Positions 1 through 5,773 of a stretch of DNA of 6,016 nt are shown here, in pieces. The position numbers and the translations under genes are program-made. The DNA is from Chloroflexota bacterium (GTDB lineage: Bacteria; Chloroflexota; Ktedonobacteria; Ktedonobacterales; Ktedonobacteraceae), in assembly GCA_021828635.1 (NCBI GenBank), contig JAJZEJ010000085.1, forward strand, positions 1 through 6,016, given 5' to 3'. The notes beneath the pieces were generated by a model, which worked only from the letters and a program-made list of their open reading frames with translations, was not told the origin of the DNA and made no database searches. Positions within the stretch are counted from its first letter, which is position 1. Each line of letters starts with the position of its first letter.

Positions 1-124
1 GTGCGAGCAGCCTGCCCAACAGAATCGACGCCCACGAACGGACGCGATACATCGGCTCCTACAGTTGTCTGTGACTATCTCAGGCATATTTGGCGTTTTG
101 ACGAGAGAGGAAAGGAAAACATCG
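1..124. other. Left edge, no assignable gene
   Basis: No gene can be assigned to these bases. Frames 1 and 2 are both open from the left edge, and frame 3 closes at a TGA at 72-74 after about 23 unremarkable codons. None of the three translations resembles the usual C-terminus of a MalF-type permease, which is the neighbour one would expect upstream of a MalG-type permease. The stretch may be an intergenic leader or the tail of an unrelated gene; the sequence does not decide. It contains the ribosome binding site of the next gene at about 105-116. Confidence 0.4.
105..116 (+). promoter_or_regulatory. Ribosome binding site of the permease gene
   Basis: The purine run GAGAGGAAAGGA ends eight bases before the ATG at 125. 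It favours that ATG over an in-frame TTG at 65, which would add 20 non-membrane residues and has no purine-rich site upstream. It also favours it over the in-frame ATG at 188, which would remove the basic N-terminal tail. Confidence 0.6.
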
Positions 125-1015
125 ATGGCAGCAATTTCTTCATCAGTAAGGTCTCCTCAGCGCAGGCGTGCCAGGCGTGTCAGATCAATGAGCAAAGTGA
201 CGAGCCTGGTTCTTCGCTATGCAGCGTTAATTATCCTGGCCCTGATTTTCTTACTGCCCTTTTATTTGATTTTGAGAAACGGCTTATCGACTGATGCCGA
301 TATTACCTCGCAGACCTGGACGTTTTTCCCGAAAACGCTGCACTTTGAAAATATTCAGGAACTCTTTGCCAATCCTGATGTACCTTTTCTGGATGGCTTG
401 ACCAATTCGTTTCTGGTGTCTGTTTTGCAGACTGTAGGGCAGATTTTCATTTCGGCTTTGGCCGGTTATGGCTTGGCACGTATTCCCTATCGTTGGTCAA
501 ACGTGGTCTTTTTCGCGGTGCTGGTGACACTGATGATTCCTAGCGCGGTTATTTATGTGCCAACGTATGTCATCGTCTCTGATCTTGGTTGGGTCAGCAC
601 ACTTCAAGGTCTGGTAGTACCAGGCATTTTTGCCGGCTTTACGACCTTTCTCTTCCGCCAGTTTTTCTTGAGTTTTCCTCATGAACTGGAGGAGGCCGGA
701 CGTATCGATGGTCTGGGCTATTTAGGAACTTTCTGGCGCATCGTCATCCCCAATTCCTATGGCATCATCGCTGCTCTGAGCGTCATCACCTTTATTAGCA
801 GTTGGAATGCTTTTCTCTGGCCGCTTGTGATTGGGCAGGATCAGTCGGCCTGGACCATTCAGGTTGTGCTTGCCAATTTTTTGAATGCCCAGGTATTGAA
901 CTTGCACGAACTCTTCATTGGTGCGATGATATCTATTATTCCACTGGTGATTATTTTCTTGTTCCTTCAACGTTATATCGTAGAAGGTTACAAGCAAAGC
1001 GGTCTAAAAGGATAA
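125..1015 (+). CDS. Carbohydrate ABC transporter permease, MalG type
   Basis: Inner-membrane subunit of a binding-protein-dependent sugar importer. It would form half of the translocation pore with a MalF-type partner and be driven by a MalK-type ATPase, neither of which is in this window. The 296-residue product is the usual size for the family. A basic cytoplasmic tail (R13-R20) precedes about six hydrophobic segments near residues 31-51, 94-116, 128-150, 160-178, 211-233 and 265-283. The cytoplasmic EAA loop that docks the ATPase is clear: E189-E190-A191, D195-G196, I206 and P209, followed by a membrane segment with the typical SSWNAFLWPL stretch. The ATG at 125 was chosen because of its purine-rich site. 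The solute-binding protein gene follows 117 bp downstream, the reverse of the more usual binding protein-MalF-MalG order. The substrate cannot be read from the sequence; a sugar or oligosaccharide is inferred from the family. Confidence 0.93.
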   Translation: MAAISSSVRSPQRRRARRVRSMSKVTSLVLRYAALIILALIFLLPFYLILRNGLSTDADITSQTWTFFPKTLHFENIQELFANPDVPFLDGLTNSFLVSVLQTVGQIFISALAGYGLARIPYRWSNVVFFAVLVTLMIPSAVIYVPTYVIVSDLGWVSTLQGLVVPGIFAGFTTFLFRQFFLSFPHELEEAGRIDGLGYLGTFWRIVIPNSYGIIAALSVITFISSWNAFLWPLVIGQDQSAWTIQVVLANFLNAQVLNLHELFIGAMISIIPLVIIFLFLQRYIVEGYKQSGLKG

Positions 1016-1073
1016 AGAGGCCCATTATACCTACTACGCACGACATACTTATCACATGGCATTACTTTTGATC

Positions 1074-1081
1074 TTGCGCAA
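1074..1081. promoter_or_regulatory. Possible LacI-family operator (weak)
   Basis: TTGCGCAA is a perfect 8-base palindrome with a central CpG, 52 bases before the binding-protein start, inside the 117 bp spacer. LacI-family sugar regulators bind short palindromes centred on CpG, and sugar importers are common targets. The dyad extends by only one further matching pair (T1072/A1083), so chance is a real alternative. No regulator gene is present in the window. Confidence 0.2.
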
Positions 1082-1100
1082 AAAATCACTGTGGGGACTA

Positions 1101-1118
1101 TTTTGCTATGAAGCAAAA
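1101..1118 (+). promoter_or_regulatory. Perfect hairpin abutting a ribosome binding site
   Basis: TTTTGCT, a four-base ATGA loop, then AGCAAAA form a perfect 7 bp inverted repeat. Its 3' arm ends one base before the Shine-Dalgarno sequence at 1120. The stem is AU-rich and therefore weak, and no T-run follows, so it does not look like an intrinsic terminator. It could modulate translation or protect a processed 5' end of the binding-protein message, a known way that binding proteins are made in excess of permeases. That role is inference. Confidence 0.35.
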
Positions 1119-1119
1119 C

Positions 1120-1128
1120 AGGAGGTGA
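1120..1128 (+). promoter_or_regulatory. Near-ideal Shine-Dalgarno of the binding-protein gene
   Basis: AGGAGGTGA is fully complementary to the common 3' end of bacterial 16S rRNA. Its GGAGG core lies seven bases before the ATG at 1133. It is the strongest such site in the window, stronger than those of the flanking permease and HAMP genes. This fits a product needed in higher amounts, and it fixes the start. Confidence 0.75.
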
Positions 1129-1132
1129 CTCC

Positions 1133-2500
1133 ATGTGGGACAACGTTGTATTTCCTTTCTTTGGGCAAGGGAAAATCAGCCGTCGGCATCTGATTGGACG
1201 GGCTATAGCTGTTGGGCTGTCTCTGGGTGCTGCTAGTACGCTCCTGGAAGATTGTAGTGGAGGGTATAGCAGCGGTACGTTAGAGAGTAGCCTGAATTTC
1301 GCCAATTGGGCCTCGGCTGAGACGGCGACGCGGGCGGATATTGATAAGGCGTTGCTCGCCTTTGAAAATCAGAACAATGTGCAGGTCAACAATATTGGTA
1401 TGCAATTTGATGAAGTTCTGACGCAATTGACCGAAATGGTTCGTGCCAATATCACATTGGATGTGATGGAATTGAGCGGCAACTGGCCGTATGCGCTGGC
1501 TGGTATGGGCGCATTGGCTGATCTTGGTCCTTTTGTCTCGCAGAATTGGCGCGATGATGCCTTTCCTGGTAGTTTCGCGGCAGGTACGTATAGAGGAACA
1601 CTGTATGCCGTTCCGTTTAGCATTACCCCTCACGGTTTCTGGTATAGCAAAGTTCTCTTAGCTTCAGCTGGATTAGACCCCACGCGCCCTCCACGCACTA
1701 TTGTCGAACTGAATGAGGCTATGGCCGTCCTGCGTAGCAAGTTGCCGCATAATAGCTATCCTATCGCTCTCGATACGTCCGCGACAGATTATGCCCTGAT
1801 AGGTTTCTGGCCCTGGATATGGACCTTTGGTGGCAATCCAATGGTAGACAACGGCAATGGAGAAGTGACGATTAATTGGGCTGATGAGGGAACCGTCGCG
1901 GCATTCCAGTGGCTACAAGATGCTGTTCGCTCTCGATGGACGCCGCCCAACATGGCGATTAAAGCTGAGCGAGCATTGATGGCGGAGGAGACAATTGCTT
2001 TTAAGCTGGATGGACCCTATTTGACGGGCATTCTAGCTTCCATCAACCCTGCCTTTAGCACCAGTAAGCAGGTCAACCAGACTTTTGCCGTGACGACCAC
2101 TCCATTGGGTCCGGGTGTTACCCATCCGGTCACGTGTGCCGATATTCATAATCTGGGTATCGCCTCATCCTCCAACAATAAAGAATTGGCCTGGAAACTG
2201 ATCAATTTTCTCACCACATCTCGTGCGGTCATTACCACTTTTCTCATCCCCGAAGGGGGTATGCTGCCGCGCAGAAGCTATGACACCAATCCGCAGCTGT
2301 ATGGTCGGTACTACGCCGATCCCATCAGTCAGACCTTTATCAACGATATTATCCCAACGATGCGCCCACCCGCATTTGGTCCACGCTACAGTACCGCATC
2401 CGTGGCTATCGTAACTGCTTTACAAGAGATATCGAATGGAGCAGCAGTTAAGCCGCGATTACAGAGTTTGACGGACGAGGTGAAGTCCATTTACTTGTAA
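1133..2500 (+). CDS. Extracellular sugar-binding protein, ABC family 1 type
   Basis: Captures a sugar outside the membrane and delivers it to the ABC permease. The 455-residue product is a normal length for MalE/UgpB-like binding proteins. The N-terminus has a twin-arginine-like motif, S16-R17-R18-H19-L20-I21, then a short hydrophobic stretch (about 24-38) and a candidate lipid-anchor cysteine at C41 followed by SGG. The lipobox is poor (LED before the Cys instead of L-A/S-G/A). The mature part shows family features in order: an opening strand NFANW (55-59), a helix with LLAFENQNN (74-82), LDVMEL (109-114), the GTLYAVPFSITPHGFWYSK block (155-173), GFWPWIWTFGGNP (224-236), FKLDGPYL (290-297) and the C-terminal KELAWKLINFLTT helix (350-362). 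The order matches SBP_bac_1 proteins. The gene follows the permease by 117 bp and precedes the HAMP gene by 52 bp. Aromatic residues around 224-230 may line the ligand site, but the ligand itself is not predictable. Confidence 0.9.
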   Translation: MWDNVVFPFFGQGKISRRHLIGRAIAVGLSLGAASTLLEDCSGGYSSGTLESSLNFANWASAETATRADIDKALLAFENQNNVQVNNIGMQFDEVLTQLTEMVRANITLDVMELSGNWPYALAGMGALADLGPFVSQNWRDDAFPGSFAAGTYRGTLYAVPFSITPHGFWYSKVLLASAGLDPTRPPRTIVELNEAMAVLRSKLPHNSYPIALDTSATDYALIGFWPWIWTFGGNPMVDNGNGEVTINWADEGTVAAFQWLQDAVRSRWTPPNMAIKAERALMAEETIAFKLDGPYLTGILASINPAFSTSKQVNQTFAVTTTPLGPGVTHPVTCADIHNLGIASSSNNKELAWKLINFLTTSRAVITTFLIPEGGMLPRRSYDTNPQLYGRYYADPISQTFINDIIPTMRPPAFGPRYSTASVAIVTALQEISNGAAVKPRLQSLTDEVKSIYL

Positions 2501-2509
2501 ACGTTTGTC
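2496..2509. promoter_or_regulatory. Possible LacI/CcpA-type operator (weak)
   Basis: TTGTAAACGTTTGT spans the stop codon of the binding-protein gene and has an 8-base perfect palindrome, AAACGTTT, at 2499-2506. It resembles the left and central parts of catabolite-responsive or LacI-family operators (TG-x-AA-x-CG core), but the right half departs from the consensus. Its place just before the HAMP gene would allow separate control of that gene. The core differs from the TTGCGCAA element upstream, so the two probably do not share one regulator. Confidence 0.2.
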
Positions 2510-2536
2510 TTTTATTTACCTGGCCTTGCCGTTGCG

Positions 2537-2543
2537 AAAGGAG
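2537..2543 (+). promoter_or_regulatory. Ribosome binding site of the HAMP gene
   Basis: AAAGGAG lies nine bases before the ATG at 2553. It supports that start over an in-frame TTG at 2505, which would add 16 residues and begins only four bases after the previous stop codon with no purine-rich site in front of it. Confidence 0.6.
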
Positions 2544-2552
2544 CAAGAAGCT

Positions 2553-4142
2553 ATGTGGCAATTTCTGACAAACATGTCAATCACGCAACGCCTGATGATA
2601 GCTGCTGCTATCACTGCCTTAATTCCGGGCCTCGTGATTTCAATCTTAGGCAGTTCATATATCAATACCTTGAGTACGATTAATGAGACGGTACAGTCAG
2701 AAAATAGTGCCGTGAAACTTGCGACCGATATGCAAGCGGACCTCTTACGCATGAATGCTCTGCTAGAGGTACTCAATACGATGCCGAGTTCGGCGGTGAA
2801 CAATGATAGCGCACCCAGCTCGGCGGTGAATAATGTTGTTGATAATGTGCAGAACAGCCGCGAAATCGTGCAATTGACCACCGACTTTGGTTCGACTTTG
2901 GCTACATACCAGAGGGATTATCAGATTACGACATCCGCAAGGATGAAGAGTATTCGCCAAATCTTACAAAACGATAGTTACGGCAATCAAGCGCCAGCCA
3001 GTCAATACACGATGCTGTATGTGGTTAATATGCAGTGGCAGGTCTATAATGCATCGCAAAGCCAGGTGCTTTTAGATGTAGATAGTAATACTAGCGAGGA
3101 TACTCTGGCAGCAGATGTGGCTCAGGCCAATCTGGACTATCTGCCTTTGAAGGGTAACGTGGATAATCTTGTCGGAATGACTGAGAGCATCAGTCAAATT
3201 GTGGCGGAGATCAACACCTTTCAGATCCGACCTACCCTTTTCTGGACGGTTGTGGCTTTCTTATTTAGTATTCTGGTCGTCTTTGCCGTCAGCTATCTGA
3301 TCAATCTGACGATTACGCGCCCCTTGCGTCAATTGGTAGACCTGACCGAGCGCATTACACAGGGTGAAACGAATGCGCGTGCGGTTGTGATAGGCCATGA
3401 CGAAACCTATATGGTTGCTACTTCGATGAATACCATGCTGGATAGTATTGTGAGGCTGATGAAAAATATTCAGCGTCAGCACGATTTTCTAGAATCGCGT
3501 GTACAGGATTTGATTAGCGAGATTAAAGGACTTGGTTCAGGCGATTTGCGTACACGTGCCGAAGTCACGTCGGATGCACTGGGTTTTCTGGCGCATTCTT
3601 TCAATTGTATGATTGATGAGTTAAGTAATCTGGTGATACGTGTGAAGACAGCCACCGATGAAATAGAGATATTGACCAATACAACGCAGTTACGTATGAC
3701 GCAATTGATGAGTGTAAGTCAACATCAGGTGCAGAACATGTCTGAGGCGGTCGGTGCAGTGGAGCAGATGGCGGATGTCGCTTTCAATATTGCGGAACAA
3801 TCACAGGCTCTAGCAACAATTGCACGAGAAACATACCATGCTATCCAGACGAGACGTGAGACGGCACATGCTAGTAAGTCGCTCAACCCAATTTTCGACA
3901 TGCTTGAGCGTCAGATACAGGCTATTGAGGGTATTAATACGAGTCTCAACCAGCAGATTCATCTCTCACAATCTGCTCTATGTTTCATAAAAGATGCGGC
4001 AGAAGTAAGTAATGGTATGAATGAGCAGACGAGAGAAACAGATCACTATCTGGGTAAGCTTATTAATTCGACGACACGGTTGCATACATTAGTTGGTGCA
4101 TTTAAGCTGCGAGAGGAACCTAGAATACATCCACTTGTATAA
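2553..4142 (+). CDS. Two-HAMP membrane sensor with tip-less chemoreceptor-like domain
   Basis: A 529-residue membrane signalling protein with chemoreceptor topology. TM1 is about residues 14-34, an extracytoplasmic, mostly helical sensor region spans about 36-228, and TM2 is about 229-252. HAMP 1 (about 250-305) has T255-R256-P257-L258, G271-E272, the D283-E284 pair and a terminal SMNTMLDSI. A second HAMP-like unit (about 320-362) has G329-S330-G331-D332-L333-R334 and SFNCMIDEL. The remaining part (363-529) is predicted coiled coil. Its NMSEAVGAVEQMADVAFNIAEQ-type start and TTRLHTLVGAFKL end resemble the two outer parts of a methyl-accepting signalling hairpin. The highly conserved tip that binds CheA/CheW is absent, and the part is shorter than the usual domain. 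It is therefore unlikely to be a classical chemotaxis receptor. It follows the sugar-binding gene by 52 bp, so sensing of the loaded binding protein or the sugar is possible but inferred. The sensor region contains a 10-residue near-duplication (78-94). Confidence 0.85.
   Translation: MWQFLTNMSITQRLMIAAAITALIPGLVISILGSSYINTLSTINETVQSENSAVKLATDMQADLLRMNALLEVLNTMPSSAVNNDSAPSSAVNNVVDNVQNSREIVQLTTDFGSTLATYQRDYQITTSARMKSIRQILQNDSYGNQAPASQYTMLYVVNMQWQVYNASQSQVLLDVDSNTSEDTLAADVAQANLDYLPLKGNVDNLVGMTESISQIVAEINTFQIRPTLFWTVVAFLFSILVVFAVSYLINLTITRPLRQLVDLTERITQGETNARAVVIGHDETYMVATSMNTMLDSIVRLMKNIQRQHDFLESRVQDLISEIKGLGSGDLRTRAEVTSDALGFLAHSFNCMIDELSNLVIRVKTATDEIEILTNTTQLRMTQLMSVSQHQVQNMSEAVGAVEQMADVAFNIAEQSQALATIARETYHAIQTRRETAHASKSLNPIFDMLERQIQAIEGINTSLNQQIHLSQSALCFIKDAAEVSNGMNEQTRETDHYLGKLINSTTRLHTLVGAFKLREEPRIHPLV
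2784..2834 (+). repeat. Imperfect 30 bp tandem duplication in the sensor region
   Basis: Ten codons beginning at 2784 (PSSAVNNDSA) are followed at once by seven that repeat the protein sequence PSSAVNN from 2814. The two copies differ only at synonymous positions within the seven shared codons (CCG/CCC, AGT/AGC, AAC/AAT). The reading frame is kept. It lengthens an Asn/Ser-rich, probably loop-like segment at residues 78-94 of the extracytoplasmic domain. Confidence 0.75.
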
Positions 4143-4156
4143 TAAAATTACTAACC

Positions 4157-4186
4157 TTGACACCCATTGTGTCTGTTCGCTATACT
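4157..4186 (+). promoter_or_regulatory. Sigma70-type promoter for the FHA gene
   Basis: A perfect -35 box TTGACA (4157-4162) and a TATACT -10 box (4181-4186, one mismatch to TATAAT) are separated by 18 bp. The predicted start is near A4193, giving a leader of about 69 bases before the FHA start at 4262. The promoter begins 15 bases after the stop of the HAMP gene, so the FHA gene can be expressed on its own, although readthrough from upstream is possible because no terminator is seen. Confidence 0.7.
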
Positions 4187-4213
4187 CAACCCATAACAAG
4201 AACGCATGGCTAG

Positions 4214-4240
4214 CAGCAAGTGGCGTATGTATGCTTGCTG
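4214..4240 (+). promoter_or_regulatory. Leader hairpin before the FHA gene
   Basis: CAGCAAG (4214-4220) pairs perfectly with CTTGCTG (4234-4240), and two G-U pairs can extend the stem inward to leave a loop of about nine bases. It lies within the predicted 69-base leader, 21 bases before the start codon. There is no T-run, so it is not a terminator. No riboswitch family is recognised. A role in mRNA stability or translation is only a guess. Confidence 0.3.
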
Positions 4241-4261
4241 GCGTGGATAGAGTAGGGTTGT

Positions 4262-4939
4262 ATGACATTAGAGCAGACATCAGGTGCCTATCTGGTTATC
4301 CATAAAACGTCAATGGCGGGGAAGCGCATAGAATTGTGGAAGGAACGCACAACTTTGGGACGTAGCAGCGATTGTGACATCTTTTTAGAAGACATTACCG
4401 TCCATCGCAAGCAAGCCAGCATTGTGCGTACTGCGGCTGGTTATCTCTTGCATGACGATCATGGGAGTGGGGATAGCCTCGTCAATGGTATACCAGTACA
4501 CGAACAGCTTCTCAATAGTGGCGATCAATTGCACTTTGGCAACACGCTCATCACGTTCTATGCCAGTGAAGGCACACGCCCTTTTCAATTGCCCGTTTCA
4601 CGTGGACGTGAGTTGCACCTGGGACGTACCTCGGAGCTGTTACCGGCAGCCTATTTGGAGGTCATCAATACACGTAGCCTCACGCCACACATTGAATTGT
4701 GGCCGGAGATGACGATTGGGCGTAGCCGCGATTGCTCGATCTTTTTAGAAGACCTGGCTGTGAGCCGTCTGCACGCAACGATACGCGAATTGCCCGACGG
4801 TGAATACGAGCTGATCGATAATCGTTCGGCCACCGGTACCTTTGTCAATGGTCGCGCAATGGCTCGTTGCATATTACACGATAGCGACGAAGTTCAAATT
4901 GGTGCTACCCGCTTCATTTTCCGTATCTCTGACGAATAA
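4262..4939 (+). CDS. Tandem FHA-domain protein
   Basis: A 225-residue cytoplasmic protein made of two forkhead-associated domains, which in general bind phosphothreonine peptides and often serve Ser/Thr kinases. FHA-1 (about 12-102) has G33-R34, but its Ser-x-x-His motif is replaced by V47-H48-R49-K50-Q51 and the usual STNGT turn by GSGDS; the final NG (75-76) remains. FHA-2 (about 131-222) has G153-R154, intact S168-R169-L170-H171, and SATGTFVNG (189-197), with Thr at the usual Asn position. The halves share IELW, GRS-x-DC and IFLED at a 120-121 residue offset, showing internal duplication. The linker is about residues 103-128. No TM segment or signal is present. An in-frame TAG at 4253 excludes a longer start. 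The YL strand before M18 is repeated in the second half, supporting the first ATG, though its ribosome site (AGTAGGG) is weak and close. It has its own promoter and ends 3 bp from the convergent gene. No kinase gene is in view, so its partner is unknown. Confidence 0.92.
   Translation: MTLEQTSGAYLVIHKTSMAGKRIELWKERTTLGRSSDCDIFLEDITVHRKQASIVRTAAGYLLHDDHGSGDSLVNGIPVHEQLLNSGDQLHFGNTLITFYASEGTRPFQLPVSRGRELHLGRTSELLPAAYLEVINTRSLTPHIELWPEMTIGRSRDCSIFLEDLAVSRLHATIRELPDGEYELIDNRSATGTFVNGRAMARCILHDSDEVQIGATRFIFRISDE
4379..4753 (+). repeat. Internal duplication of the FHA domain
   Basis: The two FHA halves show residual DNA identity. An identical 15-base block, ATCTTTTTAGAAGAC, occurs at 4379-4393 and 4739-4753, exactly 360 bp apart, and the surrounding GAATTGTGG and CGTAGC words also recur. 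The protein offset is 121 residues before the GR motif and 120 after it, so one codon was gained or lost between IELW and GR. Confidence 0.8.
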
Positions 4940-4942
4940 CGT

Positions 4943-5773
4943 TTAAGATTGTAGTAATTGCTGTAGTTGCTTGCTGCGTTCACTATAGACATCAACTTGT
5001 GTGCCATCCGCACGCTGTAGTGGTGGGGCGTAGGCACGTGTCTCGCGGATAAATTGTTGTACTTCGCGTGGAGTAGCGTGCATGGCTGCTTTGCCGCCCT
5101 GCCGTACCTCGGTTGAGGAGATGGCGCGATAGCTTGCATCGAAGGGCATGATCTGCACATGTTGAGCGAAGCGTTCATTTTGCGGTTGATGAAGCAACTC
5201 TTCTATCTCCTGTTCTCCTCCGTCGCCACGTGGCGCAACTAGCAAACTGGCCAAGTTGAAGAGCGCAAGTAAGGAGCTATCGCGGTCCGTATAGTAGTGT
5301 GGGTCGAAAATCTGCACAAGTTTGTCATAGCCTATCAGGAAGAACAACTGCCGCACGCCTGGAAATGTTGCATACACTGCCTCTGCCTGTTCCACATAGA
5401 GACCGCGATTGAAGAGCATGATGCCGGTATGTGCTAATCTGCGTTTGAGAATGGTATGCAGCAAATACACTTTGTCTAGCAAAAGAGGTCGCTCAACGTT
5501 CTCTTTGTCGATAGTATGCTTACTAAAAGCGGCATACAGCTGTGCCTGCTCTAAGTGGTCACTCAGGTAGGTGGAGGCATCTTTGAGCAGAGCGAGATGA
5601 GCAGCCGTGGGTGGGTTGAATGAGCCGGTAAAAACCACTACCGTCCCCTTTGGTTGTGGCGAGCCTGGAACGATGACTGCCTGTGGTTCTGCCTCCGGTT
5701 GAAGCTGATCGAGCCTGCTCTGTATCTGTTTGAATTGCTCAACAGTCTGCTGAGAAAGATGTAACGCACTCAT
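4943..5773 (-). CDS. NMN adenylyltransferase-family nucleotidyltransferase
   Basis: A member of the nucleotidyltransferase fold family that includes nicotinate/nicotinamide mononucleotide adenylyltransferases, which use ATP and NMN or NaMN to make NAD(P) precursors in the cytoplasm. The ATP-binding loop is G50-S51-F52-N53-P54-P55-T56-A57-A58-H59, the (H/T)xGH-type motif with Thr first and Ala in place of Gly. The C-terminal motif is I218-S219-S220-T221-x-x-R224, and a central FLIGYDKL (145-152) corresponds to the substrate-side segment of NadD proteins. At 276 residues it is longer than typical bacterial NadD (about 200). The extra length is a Gln/Glu-rich 43-residue N-terminus, probably helical, and a C-terminal extension. 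The FNPPT-x-AH form recalls eukaryotic/Pof1-like relatives, so the exact substrate is uncertain and no gene symbol is given. It is transcribed toward the FHA gene, with 3 bp between stops. A perfect extended -10 just before the ATG predicts a leaderless message, consistent with the lack of a ribosome site. Confidence 0.85.
   Translation of the reverse strand: MSALHLSQQTVEQFKQIQSRLDQLQPEAEPQAVIVPGSPQPKGTVVVFTGSFNPPTAAHLALLKDASTYLSDHLEQAQLYAAFSKHTIDKENVERPLLLDKVYLLHTILKRRLAHTGIMLFNRGLYVEQAEAVYATFPGVRQLFFLIGYDKLVQIFDPHYYTDRDSSLLALFNLASLLVAPRGDGGEQEIEELLHQPQNERFAQHVQIMPFDASYRAISSTEVRQGGKAAMHATPREVQQFIRETRAYAPPLQRADGTQVDVYSERSKQLQQLLQS

Noticed and set aside
65..124. TTG start extending the permease by 20 residues
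   Set aside because: No ribosome site precedes it, whereas the ATG at 125 has a clear purine-rich site.
1..294. Open frame across the left edge, 97 codons
   Set aside because: Most of it overlaps the permease gene in another frame, it has no domain-like sequence, and it has no ribosome site in view.
1068..1104. Promoter before the binding-protein gene
   Set aside because: TTGATC or TTGCGC could serve as -35, but no acceptable -10 lies at 16-18 bp spacing.
2505..2552. TTG start extending the HAMP protein by 16 residues
   Set aside because: It starts four bases after the previous stop without a ribosome site, while the ATG at 2553 has AAAGGAG at good spacing.
4093..4305. 70-codon frame bridging the HAMP and FHA genes
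   Set aside because: It overlaps both genes and the strong promoter, has no recognisable domain, and lacks a ribosome site.
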